Below, in pieces: positions 32,708-44,240 of a stretch of 64,000 nucleotides of DNA (position 1 is its first letter; the number at the start of each line of letters is the position of its first letter). The stretch lies in NCBI GenBank assembly GCA_011037195.1, contig JAAEAF010006760.1, positions 1-64,000 of the forward strand. Reading direction: 5' to 3'. The DNA is from Triatoma infestans (Eukaryota > Arthropoda > Insecta > Hemiptera > Reduviidae). The notes below the pieces were generated by a model that worked only from the letters and a program-made list of their open reading frames with translations, ran no database searches and was not told the DNA's origin. The position numbers were made by a program, and so were the translations under genes.

Positions 32708-35140
32708 GTAAGTGAACTTAACAATGGGAATGACCGGGGATACAGATAATTGTTGTAAACCATAGACTGACTAACAACATATACATGGACTGATAAAACA
32801 ATCAAATAAAAATCAGACAAATCAGAAGCGAACTGCACTCCAATATTTTCTATTAACAATGCTCAGTTGGTTTGGACTTGGTCATAATAAATAGTATAAA
32901 TTTCTAGATAATATCAGATATTGAAAATTTTTAAGAATCGTTCTTTATCAAACTTAAATAGATCTTATATAAACAGCATCTGGATTAAAAGTTCAATATT
33001 TATCCCAATCGTGAAGTTATTAACATCTACTACCTCATCCAGGCTTTATGACAGACATTAAGGCAAACATAGCTATATGATATGCATCGTATGCATATTA
33101 ATGCAGGCTATAAATCTACAAAATTTGTATCGTCAGCATAACATCTCAGCATCATGGCAGTACATACTTCCAGCTGCAGTGCTATGTCCAGCAGTTCCTA
33201 GATACTATTTTATAATTAAAATACTAAATACACAATTTTGTTCTCGGCTTCCAAATTGAGCCGCGAACAAACCGAGATGTAATAAATAATAAAACTGAAA
33301 AGATTCCATTAAATAATTAAATACGAAAGCAGAAAAACAAATCCTTGGATTTATTAAGAATTAATAGTTCATTACTTCATTTTTGAGTAGCATTTTTCCT
33401 AACTCAATTGTCATACCACTAGTATTCTAGAAATTGATTTTTTTAAGCAACTTTCTTCTGACACATTCCTCTCCTCCATTGAACTGTGAGAATTATTGCA
33501 ATTTCTTGATTTGTTACTATTTGCTTTATTCTTTCTTTTCTTTTTCTATGTTTATTGTGCAAATTGAATGCCATACAGAACAAAATAAAATTAAAATTAA
33601 AAATGTTTTTTTTCTGCCGTGTAATAATGTGACAGTAATTAAATCAAAAGTAAGTGAGTGAAGTTATCTTTTAATCACAAGGAAGAAAAAGTAAAAACAG
33701 CAATTACTTTTTCTCACCAGTGAGTAATGTAATATTATTCAACCCTGATTAGCACCACATCTACCGGGAATACGCGAGAGAGTGCACAGGACATATTTCA
33801 AAAACGAATCCCAGATAGAAACGGATTTGAGGTTACAACCAAAGAGCAGGTTATAGAATGAGGAAGTATTTGACTTGAACTAAAGTACATTTTCAGTATT
33901 TGCAACTCTTAGATCTTTATAGATTTATATCAGTTAAGAACCAATTTAATGCGCTTGCAGAAAAATAAAAAATATTCTACACTTCAATAAAGTATTTTTT
34001 ATACTCTGATAAATAACTATTTCTTATTGCCTCAGAAGTATTCACAAACGATTTTTTATTTTCAATCAGACAATATAAACAGTTCAGATGACTTCTAATG
34101 ATATCGGAAATGAATTGCTATCGTAGACTGTCATTAAAAAAAAACTGAAAGGTGCAACAAATAAAAGAAAATAATTACAATTAAATAAAGTAATTCATTA
34201 TAAACTTTGAATCTGAATGTTATATAAAGCTAAAATTAGTTTGGGAGTATTATGTAAATAGTGTAGCCAGGATAGGTTAGTGGATGCAGGCTTGTCCCGC
34301 TGGCTAGTGTAGAGTGACAGTGTAGCTCCGTGTTTCGGTCTCAGATGTGGATTTGTAAATATATACATTTGTTTATATAACATAGTGTAATAGTTGCTAA
34401 CCGACCAGAATTGGATCGGTAGATGGATGCAAAGACCGGATAAAAAAATGTTAGGAAGAGTCTGTAAAATAATTTCCATTTCTGGGAACGAATTTTAATT
34501 TTAATATCTTAATGCATCTAAGTTTGTTGGACATAAACAAGAACCCTTAGTCTTAACAAAACAGTAAACAGTATCACATTCGAATCAAACAAGTGCATCT
34601 TATTCATGTTAAGGGGTGTTGTTAAGAAAGCGAAAAAATGGTATGAAGACATCTAAACAAATATGTGCATATATGGAGTACCAAAAGCACAGTGTTCATT
34701 AGACTTGGATAGTGTGTAGCTTTCAAATGTTAATTGCAACCCCGGCATGCGAGTGAATGGTTTGTGTGAATATTTATAGGTTTAGAATCGTAATAGTGTG
34801 CGAGAAATGTAGAGTACTCCACCTTTTGTACATAGACATATCTGAGAGTAGCGTAATTAGGCTTTAATGGATGAATGTATTTATTGGGATGAGTGTACAT
34901 ACTAGGCTGAAGTAATTATTATGCATTAGGTATCAGGAAATGAATTTAGTTATAAGTATGATAGCTCTGAAAAGATTAGGAGAAACATTGAATACTTGAC
35001 CTAAATATTACCAAGCGGAAAGAGATAAAGTCCCGTTCTGCTGTATCATCAAGCCTAAGATATTATAATATATTGTTAGCTTTCGATTAGAGTACATTAT
35101 TTGTATAGTATAGAATGTTTAGAATGTTGTTTTTTTATAT
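32708..35140. other. Probable intron, no element recognised
   Basis: AT-rich, starting at the GTAAGT donor. ORFs at 33077, 33434 and 34198 lack domains and splice boundaries. No repeat family of this window is visible. Confidence 0.4.
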
Positions 35141-35149
35141 GGTTATTAT

Positions 35150-35475
35150 CATTATTATCTTTAATAATGGGTGCCCGAAGGAGCTGGATCTGAGTCATGG
35201 CTCTTATCTCCCCAATGGGAAAAAAACTATTTCCAAGAAGACTCCAGCAATCTATCGATCTGACTAGTAATATCTTAGATATCCAATTTCCCCAATACCA
35301 ATGGAGCCCCCTCCTAAATATGCGAAATAGGTCACTTTCCTAGTACGTGGTACACCGTTTCCCTGACTCATCACAGTTCTGACTCAGAGGATTAGACGTC
35401 CTGCCTATTTTGTGTAAGCTACCGCAGGCGTGTCCAGCAACTTCAATAGTATACTCTCAGGAAGAGAATAAAAAA
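35150..35475 (-). pseudogene. I-type LINE C-terminal fragment
   Basis: The minus strand encodes, in broken frames, GHACGSLHKIGRTSNPLSQN then CDES, ETVYHVL-like sequence and FRI, and later LLRAPIIKD before a TAATAATGATAATAACC tail. It parallels the plus-strand fragment at 8480-9039 (HKIG, CQNC...ETVYHYL, R.FRVFG, TAA tail). Dead. Confidence 0.5.
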
Positions 35476-35504
35476 GTAAAGTAAAGTAATGCCTATTTTT
35501 TCAG

Positions 35505-35682
35505 GCGGGCTTAACGTCCAACTACCAAATTAGGTGTCGTGGACGGGGGCGGAAGCACCTACTTTAGTATTAATATTTTTTAAACAAATATAAAATTTAG
35601 TTATACGCTGGACTCGAACTGGGGTCTTCCCACTTACAAGTCCATGCTCATAACCAATACACCAACACCCGCCCCAGGAAGA
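35505..35682 (-). repeat. tRNA-derived SINE, family C, copy 1
   Basis: Minus strand: GGGTGTTGGTGTATTGGTTA (A-box half) and AGTTCGAGTCCAG (B box, complement of 35608-35620), then a body with AAGTAGGTGCTTCCGCC and CACGACACCTAATTTGGTAG. Nearly identical to 57005-57185. Confidence 0.8.
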
Positions 35683-35689
35683 GAATATA

Positions 35690-35860
35690 CTTCAAAGATC
35701 TTTGTCTTATATCTTAGTAGGATAAATCTTTCCACCACAATCAACCGGAAAACTGAGCTACCTGGAAGGAAAGATTGTCTTGTGTGCATATGTTTGTGTA
35801 TGTGTAAGAGAGAGCAATTTGATGCGAATTTTAAACAACGATGAAACATAATTCAGATAT
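35690..35860 (+). repeat. Rep-H fragment (hairpin-side sequence)
   Basis: Shows a reduced series (a 'cttatatcttagtaggataaa' start, 'accggaaaactgag', a TG-rich 'gtgtgcatatgtttgtgtatg' stretch), reminiscent of the Rep-H start at 50436. Poor match. Confidence 0.25.
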
Positions 35861-35869
35861 TCATCTATT

Positions 35870-37010
35870 GCGTGGCCATCTTAGCTTGATCGAAAATCGC
35901 CCTGCGCAGGTGTCATCAATATCTGATGACTCCTTAGTTTGGTGTTTAGATTCATCTTTTAACGGAGTAACCTCCAGTGGAAAATTTTGCATACTATTTT
36001 TGAATTTTGTAGTTAAAAAAAAACAAAAAACTAGTTGCCAATCTTGATGATTCTTTGTTTATTTCCTTTGTTTTTTTCCCAGTTTAAATTTTCCTACCAT
36101 TGGCGAATGTGCACTTCCAATCTTTCATTTCAGAGCTGAGAAATTTTTTTATTTTATTGAATTTACAATCCACCATTCCCGAGATAAGTACAGAGAGATT
36201 GATTCAAAGTGCTTGAGGCCAGTCACTGCGGTCTAAATTTGGCAGTAATAAAGACTAAGTGATACGGTACAGGTGTGATAAGTCATTAAGTTTGATAAAT
36301 GCGTGTTACTAATAAAATCACTTCCCCACAAACTGAAAATTATTTTTGAGCCGACCTAATTCTTTACTACTATCAATTTTATGGCTAGATATCAGAGAAA
36401 TCACTCAATATTACATTCTCATTCGTTACAGTAGCGAACTTCGGTTTTTTGTCCATCAATTTATTCTCTGCCATATTATTTTTTTTTTGTTATCAATGTT
36501 TCCTTTGTAATAATATTTTCGTATGATATTGATTAGTATTTCTTTCCTAGGAAATGAATGACAAATACTTTTATTGCTCACACTGTGAAATTATAATTTT
36601 TATGGGGTAAATAAAAATAAATAAATAAAAACAAAGATTTATTTATTTCATTGGCTGCTATAACACGGGATTTGAAGATTATCGGGCTTTTGAAGGTTAA
36701 AAACTAGGTTAAGTCCTAGTTCTTTCCTTCTGATATTGGGTTCACTACCATTCTTCTATTCCATTTTGTTATTTGTCCTCTCATAATCAGACGCTATTTA
36801 ACCGTTTTACGCTTTCTATTAAGAATTGTTGAATTTTTACTAAAATTGTAACTAACTAGATTTAATTCTTGATCCAATAGATTCCTCTTATTGACTGCAA
36901 GGAAATGTATTGCAGCTCCTTCCAAACTTTCACCAGAAATAAATTTTTTGCGGTCCTCTGAGTTATAAAAAACTGTTTTTAGTGAATTCATGGGAAAGAG
37001 GTGAGAACCC
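35870..37010. other. AT-rich stretch, nothing assigned
   Basis: The 74-codon minus ORF at 36794-37018 is not recognised. Confidence 0.4.
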
Positions 37011-37014
37011 CGAA

Positions 37015-37420
37015 CCATCAGTGTTTCGGACGAAATCTGTCAATCGGAAATGCGACTTTTATTGAGTTATATTTTTTCTTAGTTTTCCGTGATTTTCTTC
37101 AAAGCGGCTGAAATGATTTTCTCCTTTAAACTTCGCAATTTTAACATATCGATCTTATTTCGAAAAAAAAATTCAAATAAGATGGTTGTTGGGAGACTGC
37201 AAGGCTTCCTTTAAAGCGCCACTTCAGTACAATGTATGTTTCTACTATTTACATATTATTAAACTATATTAAAATATTGTTTGATTTCTAAATTTGAAAA
37301 AAAGAAATCCTTTAAGAAGAAATGGGCTTTTTCAGAATAAGTTTCTGTTTTTTTTTTTTAATTTTCTCAAAAACAGCGATTTTCTTTAAACTTAAGAATC
37401 ACTAACTGCACAAATATAAA
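37015..37420 (+). repeat. Rep-H fragment
   Basis: Steps 'ctgtcaatcggaaatgcgac', 'cgtgattttcttcaaagcgg', 'cgattttctttaaacttaag' and a G-rich 'ggttgttgggagactgc' segment before 'ctttaaagcgccacttcagt'. It is followed directly by the foldback at 37426. Confidence 0.55.
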
Positions 37421-37598
37421 CATACCATCCGGTATTTTATCCGTCTTAGCATACATATTGGTTTTGTTCCTGTGACAGGTTTCGGATTTTCATTCATCGT
37501 CAGAGCAAAAATTCACCAAGTTCGGGTAGAGAGTTTACTTCAACGAAATGTTTCTGTAGACTCACACTTGTAACATAACCTTACAACCTTCCAACATA

Positions 37599-38925
37599 CG
37601 TGTAGCTATTAAATAACTGACGCTGTAAAACATTTTATTTTGATTTCATACATATTTGCTTATTATCACTTCAATATACACCCCCTCCTCTATCCCTACA
37701 ACGCTCCATGCGAATCTTCCATTGTTTGAAACAGTGCTGGAAGTCTTCTTCTGTTAGCTCTTCCAGGACTCGTGCCGCTTTCTCTTTCACAGCTTCAACA
37801 GACTCAAATCTTGTTCCTTTTAATGCAGATTTCACCTTAGGAAACAGATAGAAGCCAGATGCAAGATCCAGCGAATAAGGCGGATGGTCTAACACTGGGA
37901 TGCTGTACTTGGCTAGAAATCTCTTGACATACAATGAGGAATGAGCCGGCGCATTGTCCTGGTGGAGGACCCATTACTTGTCTTTCCACAATTCGGGTCG
38001 TTTTTTCTTTATTTTTTCACGGAGTTCAGCAAGAACGTGAAGGTAGTAATGTTGATTAATAGTTTGACCTTCAGGAACCCAGTGAACGTGCACAATCCCA
38101 TGAATATCGAAAAAAACAATCATCATTTTGATTTGCTCATTCGAGCTTTTTTGGCTCTCGGTGAAGTTGGGCTTTTACAGAGCATGGATTGGCGCTTCGT
38201 TTCGGGATCATAAGTAAAAAAACCACGATTCGTCACATGTTATTATCCTTTCCATTGAAAGTTTGGGTCATTTTCAATGGCATTTAAAGTGTCAGTACAA
38301 AGATTTTGGCGGTTTCTTGTTGTTCAAACGTGAGAATTTTAGGCACCATTTTGGCACACACTTTTTTCATGTTAAAATTGTTATGTAAAATTTGCCTTAC
38401 ACATTCTTCGCCAATTCCTACAGTTTCAGCAATCGATCGAATACTTAACCGACGGTCAGATCGAACCAGATTACCGATTGTTTCGATATTGTCATCCGTT
38501 TTTGACGTGGAAGGGGGCGACCCGGGCGTGAATAATCTTCAATGTCTTCTCGGCCACCTTGAAAACGCTTAAACCACTCAAAAACACGTGCACGCGATAA
38601 ACATGCATGGCCGTCTTCAATAAATTATAAGTTTCAGTAGCGGTTTTTCCAAGTTTCATGTGAAATTTTTACAACAATTCGTTGCTGTATTGTAACATTT
38701 ATCATTTTTCCGGCGAAACAAAAAACAGCTCTAATGCGAACAAAGGCTACGGCTATACGGATTTGTTTACAGAAGCGAGAGGTATTGCACTTTCGAAAGA
38801 GAAGGCTTCACGCTAAACAGCTGTCGGTCGCTGGCGTTTGGCTTCACGCTAAACAGCTGTCGGTCGCTGACGCTTGCGTACTTCTTCTGTAGCAGCGTCA
38901 ATCTCGTTATTTAATAGCCACACCT
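37599..38925 (-). mobile_element. mariner transposon, inactive
   Basis: The terminal inverted repeats start CGTGTAGCTATTAAATAAC on the left and AGGTGTGGCTATTAAATAAC (inverted) on the right, flanked by TA at 37597-37598 and 38926-38927. The 1.33 kb size fits a full-length mariner. Subterminal sequence on the right has a 30-bp direct duplication (38804-38833 and 38840-38869). The transposase gene on the minus strand is broken (see next entry). It was inserted into the loop of a pre-existing foldback. Confidence 0.85.
37671..38700 (-). pseudogene. mariner transposase pseudogene
   Basis: The minus strand starts near 38700 and holds recognisable mariner blocks in several frames. In order they are HACLSRARVFEWFKRF-like helix-turn-helix sequence, GREDIEDYSRPGRP, NLVRSDRRLSIRSIAETVGI, NMKKVCAKMVPKIL, then QDNAPAHSS with the second catalytic Asp (about 37955). 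The open end (37934-37671) reads LDHPPYSLDLASGFYLFPK and runs to a normal C-terminus (ERCRDRGGGVY). In active mariners the second Asp of PYSPDLAPxD is the third catalytic residue. Here that residue is gone and one codon is missing (DLASGF). With the frameshifts, this makes it catalytically dead. The plus ORFs at 37941 and 38306 are shadows. Confidence 0.85.
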
Positions 38926-39179
38926 TATAGCCATACCCTTATAATCAACCCACATTTATACAACCAACAAGTGTGAGTCTACAGAAATATTTCGTTGAAC
39001 CTGATGAATTTGCTCTGACGATGGATGAAAATCCGAAACCGGTCACAGGAACAAAGCCAATATGCATGCTACGACGGAGAAAATACCGGATGTTATCCAG
39101 CATTGCGGAATCACCCAAATTTTCAATAAACGTATCACTTTTATTTGATACATTTATCCCGAGATATTATTTTTAGGGG

Positions 39180-39665
39180 AGTTTGGCGTTAGATTTCGAA
39201 TATTATTGGGATTAGATCTAGGCGCTGCCTTCTATTGTATGTACATTGTAAACACATTTCTTTTTAAGAAACTTTTCCCCTTTTATAATTATTATATTAA
39301 CAGCAATAAGTTGTGTGTGGGTTTTACAGTCGTTTAATAATCGTAAATAAATCGTTTTATGAAAAGAAGTCTAAGCTTGGCTTTAAAATACTTAGGCATT
39401 CTTTGGAATTAAAAAAATTTTACAATTATTAACTCCTTTTTTTTCCACATACGTATGTACAAACATATGTATGTGTTTATACAGCTGATAAACATCTAAT
39501 GATGCAAGTATTATGATTCTATTTTTATACTGCTGATACATTACTTCATTTCATTAGCATATTTCATCTAGAAATTTTTAATTGAATTTTTCGGAAATTA
39601 ATATTAGTAACCTATCTTTAATTGATAAAGTATTTTTTTTAAATTATTAATGAACTGAGAATCAA
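39180..39665. other. AT-rich stretch, nothing assigned
   Basis: Nothing recognised. Confidence 0.4.
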
Positions 39666-39689
39666 AAACGTTGGAAGAAATCAGTAATA

Positions 39690-40330
39690 GTTTTGTTATT
39701 CCACAAAGCTGGGTAAGTCGAAGTTGGAGGCCTAGCTCTATCGACCAACCAGTCTCCGAAACTTCCTTAGGGAAAATATTTGAAAAAATAATCTACTACA
39801 CATCATCATTTCGAATCAGACCAAAAAGCATACATCAACGGATATCAACTTAAAAGATTTAAAAATATTATTTAAAAGATTTATTTGCAAGTTTACAACC
39901 AGGAAATGCAAGGTTACGCACATATTTCGGCATAGTTCCTGGACACATGACACTACTGGAAACTTACACAAAGCACACATCACACAAAAACTGTTATATT
40001 CACTTATTAATAGAAATAGACCATTCGAGACACTCCTGTACCTATTTCCAGTAAAAGACACACCTCAGGCCACTTGTGATATATGCCTGCCCAGTTTGGA
40101 TAACAGCTAGTTACATATTGACATAATGATTATAGATATTTCAAAACAAAGTACTAGGAATTGCATTAAACGCCCAATTTACCAGGAACACTTAGATCTA
40201 TGGAGGTTTTGACATGTTAACTTTCACGCACACACACGATTAAACTTACAGACAGGCAACTTCTTTCTTATGCTTTGCAAGCCCCACACTTTCTAGAAAA
40301 CTGAAACCTTCTACTTTATCCAAGACCTTT
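39690..40330 (+). pseudogene. Jockey-type LINE RT relic
   Basis: Plus-strand pieces in shifting frames: a LYRP.SL..LGKIFEKIIYYT stretch (RT block 2) at about 39735-39800, then after a deletion LINRNRPFETPV. FKTKYLELH-like sequence follows around 40135-40170, then NLPGTLRSMEVLT, matching the FQNK.LR...NAP.Y.RN..LH.D segment after the RT in Jockey elements. No YADD box is left. Dead. Confidence 0.5.
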
Positions 40331-40379
40331 GAACTTTATATTAATCATTAAATCATTAATCTCTTAGTTCTGCTGGCCA

Positions 40380-41025
40380 TTGTTTTTAATTTGTAAATAT
40401 ATATATATTAATAAAATAGAATTTCGTAAATTTTTTATATTCCTGATTTTTTTTAAGTTTGTATAATCGGTTATATTCAATTTATTCCTTATAATTTTTA
40501 AATTTAACAATAAAAGAGTAAACTTTTAAGCATCTTACTATAAAATGTTAGTATTTTTTTTTTTAAATTTAAGGCACGTCAACATTAAATTTATTTAATT
40601 TAATCATAAATTAATGAGAATCGCATAATATGTATAGCCAGTTGATACTGGTTGGAAGAAATATTAAAAAAAAGCGATTGGGACCGCAATATGGCAACTA
40701 GATGGTTTAAGCAATCTTTTCTGGTCCTACGTTTTAGTTAATTTTGAATATGATGGTTTTTTTTTTTTTTTTATGGTGGAGTATTATAACGCATTTGTAA
40801 ACCATAATATGTCTCTTTCCACAAGTTTGCGATTCGATTTGATTTTATTTGAAGAATAATTATTAATAAAAAATTCGCGATTTTTCTGCGTAGTTCATCT
40901 TTCAGATAAAATACTCCCATACTTTCGTATCATTTAACAAAACAGAAGAATTTAAAAAAAGTGACAATTCTATGAGTGCCATTTCTTAATTTAGATTTGT
41001 TAACTAACATGGTTTGGCACATTTT
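40380..41025. other. AT-rich stretch, with a SINE-A tail remnant
   Basis: Around 40550-40590, T-run then 'aaatttaaggcacgtcaaca' matches the 3' end of SINE family A (compare 338-366). Otherwise nothing recognised. Confidence 0.35.
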
Positions 41026-41104
41026 CATATTAGAAAGAGAATTCTGTTTCATGGCAAAGGTTGTAAAGTAAAAAATAAAATAAAATGGAGAGGGTTGTTA
41101 TCAT

Positions 41105-42043
41105 CCAACAGTTTATGAGAAAACAAAAAAAAATCTGGTGTGAAACACTCACACAACTTTCTCTTACTCCAGTTCTTAAAATTATAATTGACAAATTTTA
41201 TAGTTTGTGTACCAAATTTAATGAAATTCAACGAAAACTAAAAAAAAACTGTTCAGTAAAAACGCACTTCCGGTTAACTAATTCCCTTGAAACTTGGAAT
41301 TTTGGCCATCCATTTATTTCTAATTAATTTTTTTTTTTTGATGAAGAATTGTTATAATAAACTATGATAGCACTTTAGAGAAAAACATAACCTCAGCCCT
41401 CCCCTAAAAAAGGCCATTAAATGAATTTTCCTAGAGAAATGTTTTAAATAAAAGTTGTAGATCATTGTATGTTTAGCCATTTTTTAAGAAAATCGCGAAA
41501 AAGTGGAAAAATCATTTAGTAATGTGGTAAAGTAAACGCACTTCCGGTCATCCGATTTTTTTTCAAACTCGGAATTTCAATAAAATATTTAATTCTAATT
41601 AACTTTATTTAGATGATGGAATTGTTTGATAAATTGAAATAGCACTTTAGATGAAAACCTAATCCCTCTTCTCCCCCCATAACTGCCCTTAAATGAATTT
41701 TCACAGAGAAATGTTTCAAATAAAAGTTGCAGCTCTTTGCATGAGTAGTTGATATACCAAGAAAAAAAAAACGAACAAGTAAAGTGGTACTTCCGGTTGA
41801 GTAATTTTAACAGATGAGCCACCGTCAGATGCCATGGTGATAACTAAACGGAATATCAAGTTTCAGCTTTCTACGGTTTTTCGTTTTTGAGTTATGCTGT
41901 TCACATACACACACACAGACCATTTGCTAAAAACCACTTTTTTGGACCCAGGGGACCTCAAAACGGATATATCCGTTGAAAACTTGATATCGAAAATTGA
42001 CACATTACAATACTTCCTCTTACTAAGGAGTAAGAGAAAGTTA
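41105..42043 (-). repeat. Rep-H copy, near full length
   Basis: Runs from ATCTGGTGTGAAACACTCAC (about 41130) and ACAACTTTCTCTTACTCC to the hairpin end CTCTTACT-AGG-AGTAAGAG with AAAGT after it (about 42017-42041). It contains two full modules of about 320 bp, each with 'aagttgtagctcttt', 'aatcgcgaaaa', 'gcacttccggt' and 'tagcactttagag'. Immediately downstream, 'taaaaatctagtgtgaaacactcac' starts a second copy, so the two are head-to-tail. The ORFs at 41085 and 41595 are shadows. Confidence 0.8.
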
Positions 42044-42870
42044 AAAATCTAGTGTGAAACACTCACGCGGCTATCTCTATTGCAGTTTACAAATGGAATA
42101 ATAATTGACAAATTTGTAGAAAACTTAGAATTTTCACTAAATTGATCTTCAAATTTTCATATCAACGGTAGTGTGACTAGGACTTGCTTTGAGAAAAGCA
42201 TAAATCTGACTTCTCGCCCAGAAACTTCTTTTAATGAATTTCAAAATAAGTTTCGCAACAAAAATTTATAAGTCTCTATATGAAAAGTTAGTGTAACAAA
42301 TTTGATTAAATCTGTTGGTGTTTTAATCGGGAAAATCGCAAAAACAAAGAAGAAATTGATAAAAACTATTCAGTACCTATTTTTTTCAAATTCGGAATTT
42401 TGGCAGCATATTTAATTCCAAATAAAATTATTTATAGATAATAGAATTGTATGATAAATAAACTAAAATAGGGACCACTTAAGAGGAAAACATAATCCCA
42501 TTTCCCCACCTAAAAGTCTCCTTCAATGAATTTTCCCGGAGTAACGTTTCAAATAAAAGTTGTAAGCACCTTATGCGATAGTTAATTATTAAGTTTAAAG
42601 AAAATCGTTGGAGATTTTTTCAAGAAAATTGCAAATAATACCTGGAAAATCCATTCAGTCTTCAAACAAGATGTCAAGTTTAAACTGCCTGTAATTTTTC
42701 ATTTTTGCGTTGGGCTTTTCACTACATATATATATACGTATACGTGCACACATACCCACACCCACAAACCATTTTCTTAGAAAAACATTTTTTCGGACTC
42801 AGAAAACTCATTATCGAAAATTTTTCACACGTTCACAACACTTCCTTTTTTAAGGGAAAATAAAAAAGTC
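42044..42870 (-). repeat. Rep-H copy in tandem with the previous one, diverged
   Basis: Begins ATCTAGTGTGAAACACTCAC directly after the preceding hairpin end and runs through the same modules to a worn end ('cacacgttcacaacacttcc') near 42845. The hairpin is eroded here. Confidence 0.7.
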
Positions 42871-42879
42871 AATGTAAAG

Positions 42880-43470
42880 CTTTACACGTGTTTGTTGACT
42901 TCCTATAAACTGAAGTTATCATCTCTTAAAAAAACAGTAGTTAGTTCTTGATTTAATTATTTTATCTAAATAAACGCTGCTAAGTTAATTACAATTTTAA
43001 TTAAAAACTCTTTTATGTTTTTTTCCTTTCTTTTAATATGGAAAGTAAACATCATTTGTTTGAATTTAATAAATTAATTTAGTTTCTAAAACGTTATGGT
43101 TGTTTACTAACTTTTACGTATATATATTACAGTATTATATTAAAATCTTACGAAAGAAAATGGTTTCGTTTCGCTGATTTATAAATTATTTACTTGTTGG
43201 ATGAAAATGTGAATTATGATTGCATTTGTTGATCATATCCCGGACCCAATTGGTTTTTTTTTTAAAAAAACCAGTTTCATAGTCAGCTTGTTAGATTCCA
43301 ATAAAATAAATGTATGCATTTGAATTAAGATTGGAAACGTAATGTCCGAAAAATTTAATATTTATGTTTTCCTACAAATTATGTAAACACCATAACCACT
43401 GAAAACAACATGTAACAAAAAATTATAACACAAATCATTCACTCACTTAATGACATACTATTCTACTGGC
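42880..43470. other. AT-rich stretch, nothing assigned
   Basis: Nothing recognised. Confidence 0.4.
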
Positions 43471-43600
43471 ATGTAATAGGATACGAAGAGCGGAGAAACA
43501 CAAAATTGAAACAATCTAGTTACGCGCTACCTAGGCCAGACTAGAGTGGGAGACTCGATATATATATATACATCTGAGCTAGCCCTACAGGGGAACAGTA
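43470..43600 (+). repeat. Solo LTR fragment, family L1
   Basis: ATGTAATAGGATACGAAGAG, then ATCTAGTTACGCGCTACCTA, GGCCAGACTAGAGTGGGAGA and a TATATATATA tract, then GAGCTAGCCCTACAGG. Same order as the inverted, SINE-split copy at 12508-12115, whose far end also reads GCCCTACA. Confidence 0.65.
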
Positions 43601-43724
43601 TTGGAATTAAACTTAGGAAAAATTCATTTTTTTCAAAATATAACGCTTACAATTAAAGGTTTTCCTTTGTTTAAAATAATTTCAACCATGACAATGTTAA
43701 GAGAGACACCAACGAGAGACAGTT

Positions 43725-43890
43725 TTATTGGTCTCATATTTATAAAATTCCGAGTTTTCGAATGATAAAAATTCTGGAGGTTAAAAAAAAAACTGATTTC
43801 TTCATCGCTTGCGATTTTATTTTATTTTTTTTAAATAAACCAAGTCGAAACAAATGTTGTCGATAATCTGTTTGAGACAATTCTGGAGAA
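43725..43890 (-). pseudogene. mariner transposase C-terminal fragment
   Basis: The minus strand encodes YSPELSQTDYRQHLFRLGLF, corresponding to the YSPDLSPTDYHLF block around the third catalytic Asp of a second mariner lineage. It continues with KSVFFLTSRIFIIRKLGIL, the usual FF..R....Y..GI..L end. Upstream, the frame passes into foldback-arm sequence, so the fragment is truncated there. Confidence 0.5.
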
Positions 43891-43894
43891 TATA

Positions 43895-44000
43895 TGGAGG
43901 ATGATGTAAAATTGTTGAATATGTGAATGGGTCCGCAATGCTGGATAAGATCTTGTATTTTATCTTTCGTAGAATGCATATTTATTTTGTCCCTGTATCA
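43895..44000 (-). repeat. Degenerate foldback arm (subfamily A)
   Basis: 'gtgaatgggtccgcaatgct' then GGATAAGATCTTGTATTTTA, TCTTTCGTAGAATGCATATT and ATTTTGTCCC parallel the outer arm sequence at 39050-39110 (inverted) and 47302-47370. The core itself is missing: the sequence ends in CCTGTATCAAG where CCTG(T)GACCGG would follow. Confidence 0.5.
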
Positions 44001-44089
44001 AGTATAAGAAAAATTATTAAAGGAGCGTTCGAGAAAACATAGGGAAGGCTAAATATAAATACTGTACAATAATAATTTTCCGCCTGGTA

Positions 44090-44240
44090 ATTTCCCGGCG
44101 TCGTGGCATGCATATTCCTGTTATTTCTGGACCGGTTTCGGATTTTCATCCATCGTCAGAGCAAATTCATCAAGTTCGATGCTCTGACGATGGATGAAAA
44201 TCCGAAACCGGTCTAGGAATAAAAGTAATATGCATTACAT
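44090..44240. mobile_element. Short foldback with two facing hammerhead-like cores
   Basis: GCATGCATATTCC, then the core on the minus strand (44130-44159), a 24-nt loop, and the core on the plus strand (44184-44213), then GGAATAAAAGTAATATGCAT. Both cores keep CTGACGA, stem GGAT-GAAA-ATCC, GAAAC and CGGTC. Confidence 0.8.

Larger units (their letters stand above)
37426..39092. mobile_element. Foldback with paired hammerhead-like cores (subfamily A), mariner in its loop
   Basis: Arms 37426-37597 and 38926-39092 are inverted copies, both reading inward from CATCCGGTATTTT, then a CCGTC(T/G)TAGCAT(A/G)CATATT segment, the core, CACAAGTGTGAGTCTAC-like sequence and on to the loop. The cores lie at 37474-37504 (minus strand, with CCTGT in place of CCGGT) and 39015-39044 (plus strand). 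The latter has CTGACGA, T, stem GGAT-GAAA-ATCC, GAAAC and CGGTC. The sequence outside the right arm (CAGCATTGCGG) recurs near 43940 and 47320, so the unit extends somewhat further. The mariner at 37599-38925 splits the loop. Confidence 0.8.

Noticed and set aside
42017..42065. Rep-H as a definite Helitron (TC start, hairpin near one end, CTRR-like CTAG/CTGA after it)
   Set aside because: The CTRR-like bases occur only at tandem joints and belong to the next copy; isolated ends lack them.
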